Of a DNA stretch of 64,000 nt, positions 31,197 to 40,464 are shown piece after piece. The position numbers and the translations under genes are program-made. The notes under the pieces are model-generated. The model ran no database searches, was not told where the DNA came from, and worked only from the letters and a program-made list of their open reading frames with translations. The stretch is from Mesorhizobium sp. GTDB taxonomy: Bacteria > Pseudomonadota > Alphaproteobacteria > Rhizobiales > Rhizobiaceae. The stretch is from assembly GCA_004020365.1 (NCBI GenBank), contig SAQR01000016.1, forward strand, positions 1 through 64,000, written 5' to 3'. Position 1 is the first letter of the stretch. Each line of letters opens with the position of its first letter.

Positions 31197-31281
31197 GTGA
31201 ATGGTCAATGGTGAATAGTGAATGGTGAGATTGCACGAGACTTCGATCGCGCTATTCACCATTTTACCATTCACCATTCAC
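31197..31281. repeat. Heptad-repeat palindrome A (rpsH-rplF junction)
   Basis: The left arm (31197-31229) is built of GTGAATGG-type units (GTGAATGG, TCAATGG, TGAATAG, TGAATGG). The right arm (31252-31281) is made of the complementary CCATTCAC/CTATTCAC units. They would fold into an imperfect stem of about 30 bp around a loop near 31230-31251. It nearly fills the 113-base gap between rpsH and rplF, leaving only the ribosome-binding site. Confidence 0.85.
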
Positions 31282-31307
31282 AGCAGTTAAGGAAAGAGGA
31301 GACAACA

Positions 31308-31841
31308 ATGTCTCGTATTGGAAAGAAACCCGTTTCGCTGCCGCAGGGCGTGACCGCGACCGTCGATGGCCAGACCGTCACGGCGAAGGGCCCCAAGGGT
31401 GAGCTGAAGTTCGTGGTCAACGACGAAGTGCTGGTCAAGATGGAAGGCAGCGAAATCGCTGTCCAGCCACGCGACCAGACCAAGACCGCCCGTTCAAAAT
31501 GGGGCATGTCGCGCACGCAGATCGTCAACATCCTGCAGGGCGTCAAGGACGGTTTCGAAAAGAAGCTCGAGATCACCGGCGTTGGCTATCGCGCCGCCAT
31601 GCAGGGCAAGAACCTGCAGCTGGCGCTCGGCTTCAGCCATGACGTCGTCTACGAAACGCCGCAGGACATCACCATTACCGTGCCGAAGCCGACGGAAATC
31701 ACCGTGACCGGCATCGACAAGCAGAAGGTCGGTCAGGTTGCTGCCGAGATCCGCGAATATCGCGGTCCTGAGCCGTATAAGGGCAAGGGCGTTCGTTACG
31801 CTGGCGAGAAGATCGTCCGCAAGGAAGGCAAGAAGAAGTAG
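31308..31841 (+). CDS. rplF: 50S ribosomal protein L6
   Basis: L6 supports the sarcin-ricin loop and factor-binding site. The ATG at 31308 follows GGAAAGAGGAG and gives 177 residues starting [15 protein letters not shown]. The C-terminal signature [20 protein letters not shown] is present. An upstream in-frame start lies inside the repeat and was rejected. Confidence 0.97.
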   Translation: MSRIGKKPVSLPQGVTATVDGQTVTAKGPKGELKFVVNDEVLVKMEGSEIAVQPRDQTKTARSKWGMSRTQIVNILQGVKDGFEKKLEITGVGYRAAMQGKNLQLALGFSHDVVYETPQDITITVPKPTEITVTGIDKQKVGQVAAEIREYRGPEPYKGKGVRYAGEKIVRKEGKKK

Positions 31842-31847
31842 TTTCGT

Positions 31848-31947
31848 CAATGGTGGATGGTGAATGGTAAAATGGCAGTAGGGTAGAGCAGGGGCCAGAT
31901 GGCACCTGGTTTCTGCCACTCACCATTTTTTCATTCACCATTCACTG
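31848..31947. repeat. Heptad-repeat palindrome B (rplF-rplR junction)
   Basis: The left arm (about 31848-31878) reads as ATGGTGG, ATGGTGA, ATGGTAA, AATGGCAG units. The right arm (31913-31947) carries CTGCCA, CTCACCA, TTCACCA, TTCACTG units. The arms are imperfectly complementary across a 34-base loop. The sequence is clearly related to palindrome A and lies in a 193-base gap. Confidence 0.8.
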
Positions 31948-32034
31948 CAAATCAACGCCGCGGGGAGCGGTCGCGGGAGGCTTGTCCTACCGCACAGGGT
32001 TGCCCCCGTTTTTTGAAGGCAAGGAACTGATATC

Positions 32035-32394
32035 ATGGGCTCGAAAGAATCCACCCAACGCCGCGCTCAGCGCGTCCGCCGCCAGATCAAGAAGGTCGCC
32101 GGCGAGCGTCCGCGTCTGTCGGTCCACCGCACGTCGAAGAACATCTACGTCCAGGTCATCGACGACGCCAAGGGCCACACCATCGCTGCCGCCTCGACGC
32201 TGGAGAAGGACCTCAAGGGTTCGCTCAAGACCGGTGCCGACACTGCCGCCGCTGTGGCAATCGGCAAGCTGATTGCCGAGCGCGCTTCGAGGGCCGGCGT
32301 CAAGGAAGTCGTCTTCGACCGCGGACCGTACATCTATCACGGCCGCGTCAAGGCGCTGGCCGAGGCTGCCCGTGAAGGCGGCTTGAGCTTCTAA
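32035..32394 (+). CDS. rplR: 50S ribosomal protein L18
   Basis: 5S rRNA-binding protein of the central protuberance. It has 119 residues, starting [20 protein letters not shown] and ending [17 protein letters not shown], the family C terminus. AAGGAA precedes the ATG. Confidence 0.97.
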   Translation: MGSKESTQRRAQRVRRQIKKVAGERPRLSVHRTSKNIYVQVIDDAKGHTIAAASTLEKDLKGSLKTGADTAAAVAIGKLIAERASRAGVKEVVFDRGPYIYHGRVKALAEAAREGGLSF

Positions 32395-32395
32395 A

Positions 32396-32458
32396 GCATG
32401 ATCCCGAACCGGAGGTCAGCGCAGCAAAAAGTTGCAGACTTTTCGGATAAGATCATGC
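32396..32458. repeat. Rhizobiales GCATGATC palindrome (rplR-rpsE junction)
   Basis: GCATGATCCCGAA at the left end and TTCGGATAAGATCATGC at the right end form inverted ends of a 63-base element starting 1 base after the rplR stop codon. This outer sequence pair is a very common dispersed repeat in Rhizobiales genomes. The centre is unlike the usual version. Confidence 0.7.
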
Positions 32459-32549
32459 GAAGGAAAAAATGAGTTTCGCTCCCGGCAACCCACAGAGGTG
32501 CCGGATATAATCATCAACCGTGCTTCCGGAAAAAAACAAGGAACAGGAT

Positions 32550-33113
32550 ATGGCACAGGAACGTAGGGATGGCGGCCGCGGCCGTGATCGCGAAGAGCGC
32601 GACGACGGCATGGTGGACAAGCTCGTCCACATCAACCGCGTCGCCAAGGTCGTCAAGGGCGGCCGGCGCTTCGGCTTTGCAGCACTCGTCGTCGTCGGCG
32701 ACCAGAAGGGCCGCGTCGGCTTCGGTCATGGCAAGGCGCGCGAAGTGCCTGAGGCGATCCGAAAGGCGACCGAATCGGCCAAGCGCGACATGATCTTCGT
32801 GCCGCTGCGCTCGGGCCGTACGCTGCACCACGACGTCGAGGGACGCTGGGGTGCCGGACGCGTTCTGCTGCGCGCTGCCAAGCAGGGTACCGGCATCATC
32901 GCCGGCGGCCCGATGCGCGCCGTCTTCGAGACTCTCGGCATGCATGACGTGGTCGCCAAGTCGATGGGTTCGTCGAACCCCTACAACATGGTTCGCGCCA
33001 CCTTCGACGCGCTGAAGAGCCAGATGCATCCCAAGGATGTGGCTGCCGCGCGCGGCATCAAGTATTCGACCCTTCAGGCCCGCCGCGGCACCGCCGTTGC
33101 GGCCGAAGAATAG
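32550..33113 (+). CDS. rpsE: 30S ribosomal protein S5
   Basis: S5 acts in mRNA entry and decoding fidelity; spectinomycin resistance maps to it. The ATG at 32550 follows AAGGAACAG and gives 187 residues. An Arg/Asp/Glu-rich N terminus precedes the S5 domain with [19 protein letters not shown]. Confidence 0.97.
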   Translation: MAQERRDGGRGRDREERDDGMVDKLVHINRVAKVVKGGRRFGFAALVVVGDQKGRVGFGHGKAREVPEAIRKATESAKRDMIFVPLRSGRTLHHDVEGRWGAGRVLLRAAKQGTGIIAGGPMRAVFETLGMHDVVAKSMGSSNPYNMVRATFDALKSQMHPKDVAAARGIKYSTLQARRGTAVAAEE

Positions 33114-33137
33114 TCGCGCTGACCAGGGATTATGACC

Positions 33138-33335
33138 ATGGCCAAGAAAGCAACCAAGACCATCACCGTCGAGCAGATCGGTTCACCGATCCGCCGGCCG
33201 AAGGAGCAGCGCGCGACGCTGGTCGGCCTCGGCCTCAACAAGATGCACAAGCAGCGCACGCTGGAGGACACCCCCTCCGTGCGCGGCATGATCGCTGCCG
33301 TCCAGCATCTCGTCCGCGTCGTGGACGAGGGCTGA
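33138..33335 (+). CDS. rpmD: 50S ribosomal protein L30
   Basis: Small 50S protein of 65 residues. The ATG at 33138 ([15 protein letters not shown]) was preferred to the ATG at 33132 because the AGGG motif is 9 bases before it. The core [20 protein letters not shown] is typical; L30 is missing from some lineages but kept here. Confidence 0.95.
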   Translation: MAKKATKTITVEQIGSPIRRPKEQRATLVGLGLNKMHKQRTLEDTPSVRGMIAAVQHLVRVVDEG

Positions 33336-33357
33336 ACCAGAGCGCAGGAGAACTCAG

Positions 33358-33831
33358 ATGAAACTCAACGATCTGCGTGACAAGGACGGCGCGACGCATT
33401 CCAGGAAGCGTCTCGGCCGCGGCATCGGCTCCGGCTCGGGCAAGACCGCCGGTCGCGGCGTCAAGGGCCAGAAGGCGCGCTCCGGCGTCGCCGTCAACGG
33501 CTTCGAGGGCGGCCAGATGCCGCTCTACCGGCGTCTGCCGAAGCGTGGCTTCAACAACATCTTCGCCAAGAGCTTCACCGTCGTGTCGCTGGCCCGCATC
33601 CAGGCCGCGCTCGATGCCAAGAAGCTCGACGCCAAGACGATCGTGACCGCCGAAGCGCTCGTCGCGGCCGGCGTCATCCGCCGCGTCAAGGACGGCGTGC
33701 GCATCCTCTCCGACGGCGAGATCAAGTCGAAGCTTGCCTTCGACGTGGCCGGCGCGTCCAAGGCTGCCATCGAGAAGATCGAAAAGGCCGGCGGTTCGGT
33801 GAAGCTGCCGGAAAAGGCAGCCGCCGAGTAA
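33358..33831 (+). CDS. rplO: 50S ribosomal protein L15
   Basis: Late assembly protein of the 50S subunit. It has 157 residues with the Gly/Arg-rich N-terminal region [20 protein letters not shown] and the C-terminal core. It is 22 bases after rpmD. Confidence 0.97.
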   Translation: MKLNDLRDKDGATHSRKRLGRGIGSGSGKTAGRGVKGQKARSGVAVNGFEGGQMPLYRRLPKRGFNNIFAKSFTVVSLARIQAALDAKKLDAKTIVTAEALVAAGVIRRVKDGVRILSDGEIKSKLAFDVAGASKAAIEKIEKAGGSVKLPEKAAAE

Positions 33832-33904
33832 CGGCGATTTGAAGCGCGATCGCCAGAGGTGGGACACGTTTCGCTTTCGATTTCGCTTTGATCCGCTCAA
33901 TATT

Positions 33905-33930
33905 GCGGCCGCGTCAACGCGGCCGCTTGC
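33905..33930 (+). terminator. Strong hairpin between rplO and secY (possible attenuator)
   Basis: GCGGCCGCG (33905-33913), loop TCAA, CGCGGCCGC (33918-33926), then TTGC. The 9-bp stem is perfect, but the T run is weak, so partial termination or mRNA processing before secY is more likely than a full stop. Confidence 0.4.
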
Positions 33931-34022
33931 ATGTTTGTAGTCCGGAGCTTATCTCGTGAGCTTCGGTGACACGCGCCGCCTGAGTTGCGGGCCATCGAGC
34001 GTGACCAAGCGGAGAATCAGGC

Positions 34023-35363
34023 ATGGCTTCGGCTGCTGAACAACTAGCCTCGAATCTGAATTTCTCGGCCTTCGCCAAGGCTGAGGATCTGAAGAAGCGC
34101 ATCTGGTTCACCGTTGGCGCGCTGCTCGTCTACCGCCTCGGCACCTACATCCCGCTGCCCGGCATCAATCCCGACGCTTTCGCCCAGGCCTTCTCGTCGC
34201 AGAGCAAGGGCGTGCTTGGCATGTTCAACATGTTCGCCGGTGGCGCCGTCGAGCGCATGGCGATCTTTGCCCTCGGCATCATGCCCTATATCTCCGCTTC
34301 CATCATCATGCAGCTGATGACGTCCGTCATCCCGTCACTGGAGGCGCTGAAGAAGGAAGGCGAGCAGGGCCGCAAGGTCATCAACCAGTATACCCGCTAC
34401 GGCACGGTGCTTTTGGCGCTGGTCCAGGCCTACGGCATTGCGGTCGGACTGGAAGGCGGCAGCGGCATCGTCAGCGATCCCGGCATGTTCTTCCGCATCT
34501 CGACCGTCATCACGCTGGTCGGCGGCACCATGTTCCTGATGTGGCTCGGCGAGCAGATCACCGCCCGCGGCATCGGCAACGGCATTTCGCTGATCATCTT
34601 TGCCGGCATCGTCGCCGGACTGCCGCAAGCCATCTCCGGTACGCTGGAACTTGGCCGCACCGGCGCGCTGTCGACCGGCCTGATCCTGGCGATCATCGTT
34701 CTCGCCGTCGTCGTCATCGCGCTGATTGTGTTCTTCGAGCGCGCCCAGCGGCGCTTGCTGATACAGTATCCAAAGCGCCAGGTCGGCAACCGCATGTTCC
34801 AGGGCGACACCTCGCACTTGCCGCTCAAGCTCAACACGGCCGGCGTCATTCCGCCGATCTTCGCCTCTTCGCTGCTGTTGCTGCCGGCGACGGTCGCCGG
34901 CTTCTCGCAGACGACCGAAATGCCAGCCTGGGCCAGCACCGTGCTGGCGGCGCTCGGTCATGGCCAGCCGCTCTACATGGCGTTCTATGCGGCGATGATC
35001 GTGTTTTTCGCCTTCTTCTATACGGCGATCGTCTTCAACCCGAAGGACACCGCCGACCAGCTCAAGAAGCATTCGGGTTTCATTCCGGGCTACCGTCCGG
35101 GCGAGCGCACCGCCGACTATATCGACTATGTCCTTACCCGCATCACTGTCGTCGGCGCCATTTATCTGGTGCTGGTGTGTCTGCTGCCCGAGTTCCTGAT
35201 TTCAGCGACTGGCGTACCATTCTACCTCGGTGGCACATCGCTTCTGATCGTGGTCAGTGTAACGCTCGACACGGTGGCGCAGATTCAGGGTCACCTGATC
35301 GCGCACCAGTATGAGGGCCTGATCAAGAAGTCGAAGCTGCGCGGGGGGAAGAAGGCCAGATGA
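34023..35363 (+). CDS. secY: Preprotein translocase subunit SecY
   Basis: Pore-forming subunit of the Sec channel in the inner membrane. The 446-residue protein has about ten hydrophobic helices and the SecY signatures [26 protein letters not shown] and [13 protein letters not shown]. Its TGA overlaps the adk ATG. SecY in the spc operon and SecE at 5227 are two parts of the same channel encoded in this window. Confidence 0.98.
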   Translation: MASAAEQLASNLNFSAFAKAEDLKKRIWFTVGALLVYRLGTYIPLPGINPDAFAQAFSSQSKGVLGMFNMFAGGAVERMAIFALGIMPYISASIIMQLMTSVIPSLEALKKEGEQGRKVINQYTRYGTVLLALVQAYGIAVGLEGGSGIVSDPGMFFRISTVITLVGGTMFLMWLGEQITARGIGNGISLIIFAGIVAGLPQAISGTLELGRTGALSTGLILAIIVLAVVVIALIVFFERAQRRLLIQYPKRQVGNRMFQGDTSHLPLKLNTAGVIPPIFASSLLLLPATVAGFSQTTEMPAWASTVLAALGHGQPLYMAFYAAMIVFFAFFYTAIVFNPKDTADQLKKHSGFIPGYRPGERTADYIDYVLTRITVVGAIYLVLVCLLPEFLISATGVPFYLGGTSLLIVVSVTLDTVAQIQGHLIAHQYEGLIKKSKLRGGKKAR

Positions 35364-35980
35364 GGTTAATATTGCTTGGGCCGCCAGGGGCGGGCAAGGG
35401 GACGCAAGCACAAAGACTGGTAGAAAAATACGGCATTCCCCAACTCTCCACGGGCGATATGCTGCGCGCTGCTGTCCAGGCCGGCACCGAAGTCGGCAAA
35501 CGGGCCAAGGCGGTGATGGACGCTGGCGAACTGGTTTCAGACGCCATCGTCAACGCCATTGTCGCCGAGCGCATCGATCAGGCCGATTGCGTAAAGGGCT
35601 TTATCCTCGACGGATATCCGCGAACCCTGGTGCAGGCGGACGCGGTTGAATCGATGCTCTCGGATCGCGGCCTCACTCTCGACGCCGTCATCGAACTTGT
35701 CGTCGATGACAAGGCGCTGGTTGGACGAATCGGCAAGCGCGCCGAAGAGGCCAAGGCCGCGGGCCTGCCGGTGCGCAAGGACGACAATCCGGCGGTTTTC
35801 GAAGAGCGCCTGAAGGAGTACTACAAGAAAACGTCGCCACTGATCGGCTACTACTATGCCAAGGGCAAGCTCAGAGGTGTCGACGGCATGGCCGACATCG
35901 ATGCGGTGACGCGGCAGATCGAAGCGGTGCTCACGACTGCGACCCCAGCGGCGGCCCAAGCGGCCGCGTACGGAAAATAA
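35360..35980 (+). CDS. adk: Adenylate kinase
   Basis: Interconverts ATP + AMP and 2 ADP. The 206-residue protein has the P loop GPPGAGKGT (residues 7-15), FILDGYPRT, and the short LID form without zinc cysteines. It overlaps secY by 4 bases (ATGA), a conserved secY-adk pairing. Confidence 0.97.
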   Translation: MRLILLGPPGAGKGTQAQRLVEKYGIPQLSTGDMLRAAVQAGTEVGKRAKAVMDAGELVSDAIVNAIVAERIDQADCVKGFILDGYPRTLVQADAVESMLSDRGLTLDAVIELVVDDKALVGRIGKRAEEAKAAGLPVRKDDNPAVFEERLKEYYKKTSPLIGYYYAKGKLRGVDGMADIDAVTRQIEAVLTTATPAAAQAAAYGK

Positions 35981-35990
35981 ACGATTACGC

Positions 35991-36019
35991 TTGACTGGAG
36001 CGGTTCGCTGGGGTATGGC
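35991..36019 (+). promoter_or_regulatory. Candidate promoter of the alpha operon (rpsM-rpsK-rpoA-rplQ)
   Basis: TTGACT at 35991-35996 and TATGGC at 36014-36019 are exactly 17 bases apart. They start 11 bases after the adk stop and 152 bases before rpsM ends its leader. The preceding C gives the rhizobial CTTGAC form. Confidence 0.5.
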
Positions 36020-36170
36020 GGCCCGTCTTCCTATCAGGCATGAGGCTTGCTTGCCCGCAAGGGCAAGGCAGCCGCTTTGAACTGGAAACTCCCGCATGGG
36101 CCGGCCTCCACCGGACGCGGGGCAACTTTGATAGCGCCGGCTTGTCTGGCCCACATGGAGAAGAGAAGAA

Positions 36171-36539
36171 ATGGCCCGTATAGCCGGCGTCAACATTCCG
36201 ACCAACAAGCGCGTCGTCATCGCGCTTCAGTACATTCACGGCATTGGCAAGAGCTTCGCCCAGGAGATTGTCGACAAGGTCGGCATCCCGGCCGAGCGCC
36301 GCGTCAACCAGCTGACCGATGCGGAAGTGCTGCAGATCCGCGAGACGATCGACCGCGACTACCAGGTCGAGGGCGATTTGCGCCGCGAAGTGTCGATGAA
36401 TATCAAGCGGCTGATGGACCTCGGCTGCTATCGCGGCCTGCGTCATCGCCGCTCGCTGCCGGTACGCGGCCAGCGCACGCACACCAATGCGCGCACCCGC
36501 AAGGGCCCGGCCAAGTCGATCGCCGGCAAGAAGAAATAA
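36171..36539 (+). CDS. rpsM: 30S ribosomal protein S13
   Basis: 30S head protein that contacts P-site tRNA and bridges to the 50S. The 122-residue protein starts [19 protein letters not shown] and ends with the signature [20 protein letters not shown] and a lysine tail. GAGAAGAAAT precedes the ATG. Confidence 0.98.
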   Translation: MARIAGVNIPTNKRVVIALQYIHGIGKSFAQEIVDKVGIPAERRVNQLTDAEVLQIRETIDRDYQVEGDLRREVSMNIKRLMDLGCYRGLRHRRSLPVRGQRTHTNARTRKGPAKSIAGKKK

Positions 36540-36606
36540 GTGAGCGAATAGCGAGTAGTTCTTAGCGAATAGGTTTCTACTCACTATTCGCTACTCACTA
36601 TTCGCT
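36540..36606. repeat. Heptad-repeat palindrome C (rpsM-rpsK junction)
   Basis: It starts directly after the rpsM stop. The left arm (36540-36572) uses AGCGAATAG and CGAGTAG units; the right arm (36577-36606) uses CTACTCA, CTATTCG units and is complementary with few mismatches. The loop is only about 4 bases. The heptad differs from palindromes A, B and D (GCGAATAG in place of GTGAATGG), so this is a second sequence subfamily with the same design. A short TTTT follows. Confidence 0.85.
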
Positions 36607-36663
36607 TTTCCAGGTGGAGCCGCTGGCATTACGGCGGTGTAGAGATCAACTGAAAGGACCATT

Positions 36664-37053
36664 ATGGCCAAGGAAGCCACACGTGTTCGCCGTCGCGAAC
36701 GCAAGAATATCTCGTCGGGCGTTGCCCACGTCAACTCGACCTTCAACAACACGATGATCACCATCACCGACGCGCAGGGCAATTCGATTGCCTGGTCGTC
36801 GGCGGGAGCCCAGGGCTTCAAGGGATCTCGCAAGTCGACCCCGTTCGCTGCCCAGATGGCTGCCGAGGACGTTGCCAAGAAGGCCCAGGAACACGGCATG
36901 CGCATGCTTGAGGTCGAGGTCTGCGGACCCGGCTCCGGTCGTGAATCGGCACTGCGCGCATTGCAGGCAGCCGGCTTCACCATCACCTCGATCCGTGATG
37001 TGACGCCGATCCCGCACAATGGCTGCCGCCCGCGCAAGAAGCGCCGCGTCTAA
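36664..37053 (+). CDS. rpsK: 30S ribosomal protein S11
   Basis: Platform protein of the 30S subunit near the E site and Shine-Dalgarno cleft. The 129-residue protein includes [18 protein letters not shown] and ends with the family motif [26 protein letters not shown] precedes the ATG. Confidence 0.98.
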   Translation: MAKEATRVRRRERKNISSGVAHVNSTFNNTMITITDAQGNSIAWSSAGAQGFKGSRKSTPFAAQMAAEDVAKKAQEHGMRMLEVEVCGPGSGRESALRALQAAGFTITSIRDVTPIPHNGCRPRKKRRV

Positions 37054-37153
37054 AGAATACCGAACGCCGCGCGAACGCCAGGAGCGTTCCTCCACGGCAT
37101 TCCAGGTCGCCCGCCACGATTGGATGGTGGCGGGTCAACGGAAGGAAAGCATC

Positions 37154-38164
37154 ATGATCCAGAAAAATTGGCAGGAACTGATCAAGCCGAACAAGATCGA
37201 GTTCTCTTCGAAGAAGAAGACGCTGACCACGCTGGTCGCCGAGCCGCTCGAGCGCGGCTTTGGCCTGACCCTCGGCAACGCGCTGCGTCGCGTGCTTCTG
37301 TCTTCGCTGCGCGGCGCGGCTGTGACCGCCGTGCAGATCGACGGCGTTCTGCATGAATTCTCGTCGATCGCCGGCGTGCGCGAGGACGTGACCGACATCG
37401 TCTTGAACATCAAGGAAATCGCCATCCGCATGGAAGGTGACGGCCCCAAGCGCATGGTCGTGCGCAAGCAGGGACCGGGCGCTGTTCTGGCCGGCGACAT
37501 CCAGACGGTCGGCGACGTCGAGATCCTCAATCCCGACCACGTCATCTGCACATTGGACGAGGGCGCTGAAATCCGCATGGAGTTCACCGTCGATACCGGC
37601 AAGGGCTACGTGCCGGCTGACCGCAATCGCGCCGAAGACGCGCCGATCGGCCTCATCCCGGTCGACAGCCTCTACTCGCCGGTCAAGAAGGTCTCCTACA
37701 AGGTCGAGAACACCCGCGAGGGCCAGGTTCTCGACTATGACAAGTTGACCATGACGATCGACACTGACGGTTCGATCTCGGGCGAGGACGCGGTGGCTTT
37801 CGCCGCCCGCATCCTGCAGGACCAGCTTGGCCTGTTCGTCAATTTCGACGAGCCGCAGAAGGAAGTCGCCGCCGAGCAGGTGACCGAGCTTGCCTTCAAC
37901 CCGGCGCTGCTCAAGAAGGTCGACGAGCTCGAGCTTTCGGTGCGTTCGGCCAACTGCCTGAAGAACGATAACATCGTCTATATCGGCGACCTGATCCAGA
38001 AGACCGAAGCCGAGATGCTGCGCACCCCGAACTTCGGCCGCAAGTCGCTGAACGAGATCAAGGAAGTTTTGGCGGCGATGGGCCTGCACCTCGGCATGGA
38101 AGTGCCGGATTGGCCGCCGGAAAACATCGAAGACCTCGCCAAGCGTTACGAAGATCAATACTGA
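37154..38164 (+). CDS. rpoA: DNA-directed RNA polymerase subunit alpha
   Basis: The 336-residue alpha subunit dimerises to nucleate RNA polymerase and its C-terminal domain contacts UP elements and activators. The N-terminal domain has [20 protein letters not shown]. The C-terminal domain, from about residue 250, has [20 protein letters not shown] and [17 protein letters not shown]. The ATG at 37154 follows GGAAAG; an upstream in-frame start overlapping rpsK was rejected. Confidence 0.98.
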   Translation: MIQKNWQELIKPNKIEFSSKKKTLTTLVAEPLERGFGLTLGNALRRVLLSSLRGAAVTAVQIDGVLHEFSSIAGVREDVTDIVLNIKEIAIRMEGDGPKRMVVRKQGPGAVLAGDIQTVGDVEILNPDHVICTLDEGAEIRMEFTVDTGKGYVPADRNRAEDAPIGLIPVDSLYSPVKKVSYKVENTREGQVLDYDKLTMTIDTDGSISGEDAVAFAARILQDQLGLFVNFDEPQKEVAAEQVTELAFNPALLKKVDELELSVRSANCLKNDNIVYIGDLIQKTEAEMLRTPNFGRKSLNEIKEVLAAMGLHLGMEVPDWPPENIEDLAKRYEDQY

Positions 38165-38166
38165 CC

Positions 38167-38252
38167 GGTGAATTGAGAATGGTGAAATGGTGAATGGTCG
38201 TCGGTCGGCGACTTCGGAGCCCTTCCATTCACCATTCACTATTGACCATTCA
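38167..38252. repeat. Heptad-repeat palindrome D (rpoA-rplQ junction)
   Basis: The left arm (38167-38197) holds GTGAATTG, AGAATGG, TGAAATGG, TGAATGG units. The right arm (38224-38252) holds CCATTCAC, CATTCAC, TATTGAC, CATTCAC units. The two arms are mostly complementary and belong to the same subfamily as palindromes A and B. The loop is GC rich. Confidence 0.85.
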
Positions 38253-38300
38253 CAAAACGAAACAGCCGGGCCAACCGCCCACAACACCAGGAGAAGAGCC

Positions 38301-38732
38301 ATGCGCCACGGATTTAAAGGCCGCCGGTTCGCCCGCAGCATAAGCCATCGCAAGTCGATGTTTGCCAATCTTGCCGTATCGCTCATCGAGCATGAGCAGA
38401 TCCTCACCACCTTGCCGAAGGCGAAGGATCTGCGTCCGATCGTCGAGAAGCTGGTGACGCTCGGCAAGCGCGGCGATCTGCATGCCCGCCGCCAAGTGAT
38501 TGCCCAGATCGGCAATGAAGGCGTCGTCAAGCGCCTGTTCGACACGATTGCGCCGCGCTACGCCACCCGCAACGGCGGCTATCTGCGCATCATGAAGGCG
38601 GGCTTCCGCCACGGCGACAATGCTGCCATGGCGGTCATCGAGTTCGTCGATCGCGACACCTCGGCCAAGGGCGCCGGCGACCGTGCCCGCATCGAGGCAG
38701 AGGGCACCGACGAGGAAGCCGCAGCCGCATAA
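38301..38732 (+). CDS. rplQ: 50S ribosomal protein L17
   Basis: Tunnel-exit protein, last gene of the alpha operon. The ATG at 38301 follows AGGAGAAG and gives 143 residues starting [20 protein letters not shown], longer than the 127 of E. coli by an acidic and alanine-rich tail common in alphaproteobacteria. Confidence 0.98.
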   Translation: MRHGFKGRRFARSISHRKSMFANLAVSLIEHEQILTTLPKAKDLRPIVEKLVTLGKRGDLHARRQVIAQIGNEGVVKRLFDTIAPRYATRNGGYLRIMKAGFRHGDNAAMAVIEFVDRDTSAKGAGDRARIEAEGTDEEAAAA

Positions 38733-38757
38733 GCTTCGGTTTCTCCTGAAAGTGTTC

Positions 38758-38781
38758 AAAAGGGCCTGCGGGCCCTTTTGT
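38758..38781 (+). terminator. Rho-independent terminator of the alpha operon
   Basis: AAAAGGGCC (38758-38766), loop TGCG, GGCCCTTTT (38771-38779), 26 bases after rplQ. It marks the end of the long translation block. Confidence 0.85.
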
Positions 38782-38925
38782 GCATTCTGGAAGCGGCAGG
38801 GGCATTGCGGGGATTGCCTGACTTAAGCTCATGTCTTTTCCTCGAGAATAATTCGATTACATCGACTTAGCCTTTCATTTTGCACAATCGTCGGGACAAT
38901 GGCGCCCGACCCCGGAGGATTCGGA

Positions 38926-40413
38926 ATGCGCGTAAAACGGATGTCCCTTGTTCTGCTCTGCGCCTTGATGGCGGCGGCAGTCGTGCCGGCCGCCAGGCAG
39001 GCGCTGGCTCAGGACACCAAGGCCGATCCCGGTCTGTCCGACGTGCTGACCGACATGTTGCGCGGCGCCGAAGGCGAAAATGCCACCTCCGGTCCAGACA
39101 AGCGCGTGCCGTTCGGCCGAGAGGAGATGCAACTGTCGTTTGCACCGCTGGTCAAGCAGACGGCGCCGGCCGTGGTCAATGTCTATGCCTCGCAAACGGC
39201 CAGGCTGAGGTCGCCTTTCGACGGCGATCCGTTCTTCGAAGAGTTCTTCGGCCGTTCGCAGCCGCGTGCGCAGTCTTCGCTCGGCTCCGGCGTGCTGGTC
39301 GATCCGACCGGCATAGTGGTCACCAATTTCCACGTCATCAAGGACGCCGATCAGGTCAAGGTCGCCACCGCGGACGGCCGTGAATTCGACAGCAAGGTGC
39401 TGCTCAAGGACGAGACGCTTGACCTCGCCGTGCTCAAGATCTCCTCCGACAAGCCATTTCCGGTCGTTGCCATCGGCGATTCCGACGCGCTCGAGGTCGG
39501 CGACCTGTTGTTGGCCATCGGCAACCCCTTCGGTGTCGGCCAGACCACCACCAGCGGCATCGTTTCGGCGCTTGCCCGCAGCCACATCGGCGTTTCCGAT
39601 TCCAGTTTCTTCATCCAGACCGATGCCGCGATCAACCCCGGCAACTCCGGCGGTGCGCTGATCAACATGGGTGGCCAACTGGTCGGCATCAACACGGCGA
39701 TCTACAGCCGCAGCGGCGGCTCGATCGGCATCGGCTTTGCCATTCCCTCCAACATGGTTCGCGCTTTTGCCGATGCGGCCAAGGCCGGGCGCGACTTCTT
39801 CGAGCGGCCCTATATCGGCGCCGAATTCGAGCGCGTGACGCCGCAAATTGCCGAATCGCTCGGTCTGGAGACGCCGACCGGGGCGCTGGTTTCGTCCGTC
39901 GACGAAGCCGGGCCGGCGGGCAAGGCGGGGCTCAAGGCCGGTGACGTCGTGCTGTCGCTCAATGGCACGCCGGTCGAGAGTATCGAGGCGCTGGATTACC
40001 GGATGGCGACGCTGTCGATCGGCACCAATGCCAGCTTCGCCGTTCTGAGCAAAGGCCAGCAAGCGGCGATGGACATCGCGCTGGAACGCGCGCCGGAAGG
40101 TGCAAAACTTGGCGAAGTGACGCTGCGCGGTCGCAGCCCGTTCTCCGGTGCCAAGGTTGCGGAACTGTCGCCGCGACTCGCCCAGCGGCTCGGCATACGC
40201 ACGGACGTCAAGGGTGTTACCGTGATCGACATCAATCGCGGTTCGCCCGCAGCCGGTTTCGGTTTCCAGCCGGGCGACATCGTTCGCGAGGTCAACGGCT
40301 TGACCATCGATACCGCCGCGACCCTGGAACAGGCAGCGATGCAGGAGACGCGCTGGTGGCGCTTTACCGTCGAGCGCGGCGGGCAGATACTGCGCCAGGT
40401 GTTGCGTTACTGA
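38926..40413 (+). CDS. Do/HtrA-family periplasmic serine protease
   Basis: A 495-residue DegP/DegQ-type protease for envelope protein quality control. The ATG at 38926 follows GGAGG and is followed by a signal peptide (about residues 1-29, ending RQALAQD). The trypsin-like triad is visible: His136 in TNFHVIKD, Asp166 in DLAVLKI and Ser241 in NPGNSGGAL. Two PDZ domains follow (about 280-370 and 395-490), the second divergent. Compared with classic DegP the N-terminal Q-linker is short. The gene stands alone after the rplQ terminator, 51 bases before rarA. Confidence 0.92.
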   Translation: MRVKRMSLVLLCALMAAAVVPAARQALAQDTKADPGLSDVLTDMLRGAEGENATSGPDKRVPFGREEMQLSFAPLVKQTAPAVVNVYASQTARLRSPFDGDPFFEEFFGRSQPRAQSSLGSGVLVDPTGIVVTNFHVIKDADQVKVATADGREFDSKVLLKDETLDLAVLKISSDKPFPVVAIGDSDALEVGDLLLAIGNPFGVGQTTTSGIVSALARSHIGVSDSSFFIQTDAAINPGNSGGALINMGGQLVGINTAIYSRSGGSIGIGFAIPSNMVRAFADAAKAGRDFFERPYIGAEFERVTPQIAESLGLETPTGALVSSVDEAGPAGKAGLKAGDVVLSLNGTPVESIEALDYRMATLSIGTNASFAVLSKGQQAAMDIALERAPEGAKLGEVTLRGRSPFSGAKVAELSPRLAQRLGIRTDVKGVTVIDINRGSPAAGFGFQPGDIVREVNGLTIDTAATLEQAAMQETRWWRFTVERGGQILRQVLRY

Positions 40414-40464
40414 GCCCGAGCGTCGATCCTTCGGACGAGATCGCGCTCCAACGAAAAGAAGTGC

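Noticed and set aside
31197-31281. CRISPR-like array from the repeated GTGAATGG units
   Set aside because: Units are only 7-8 bases with no spacers and form a palindrome; no cas genes are in the window.
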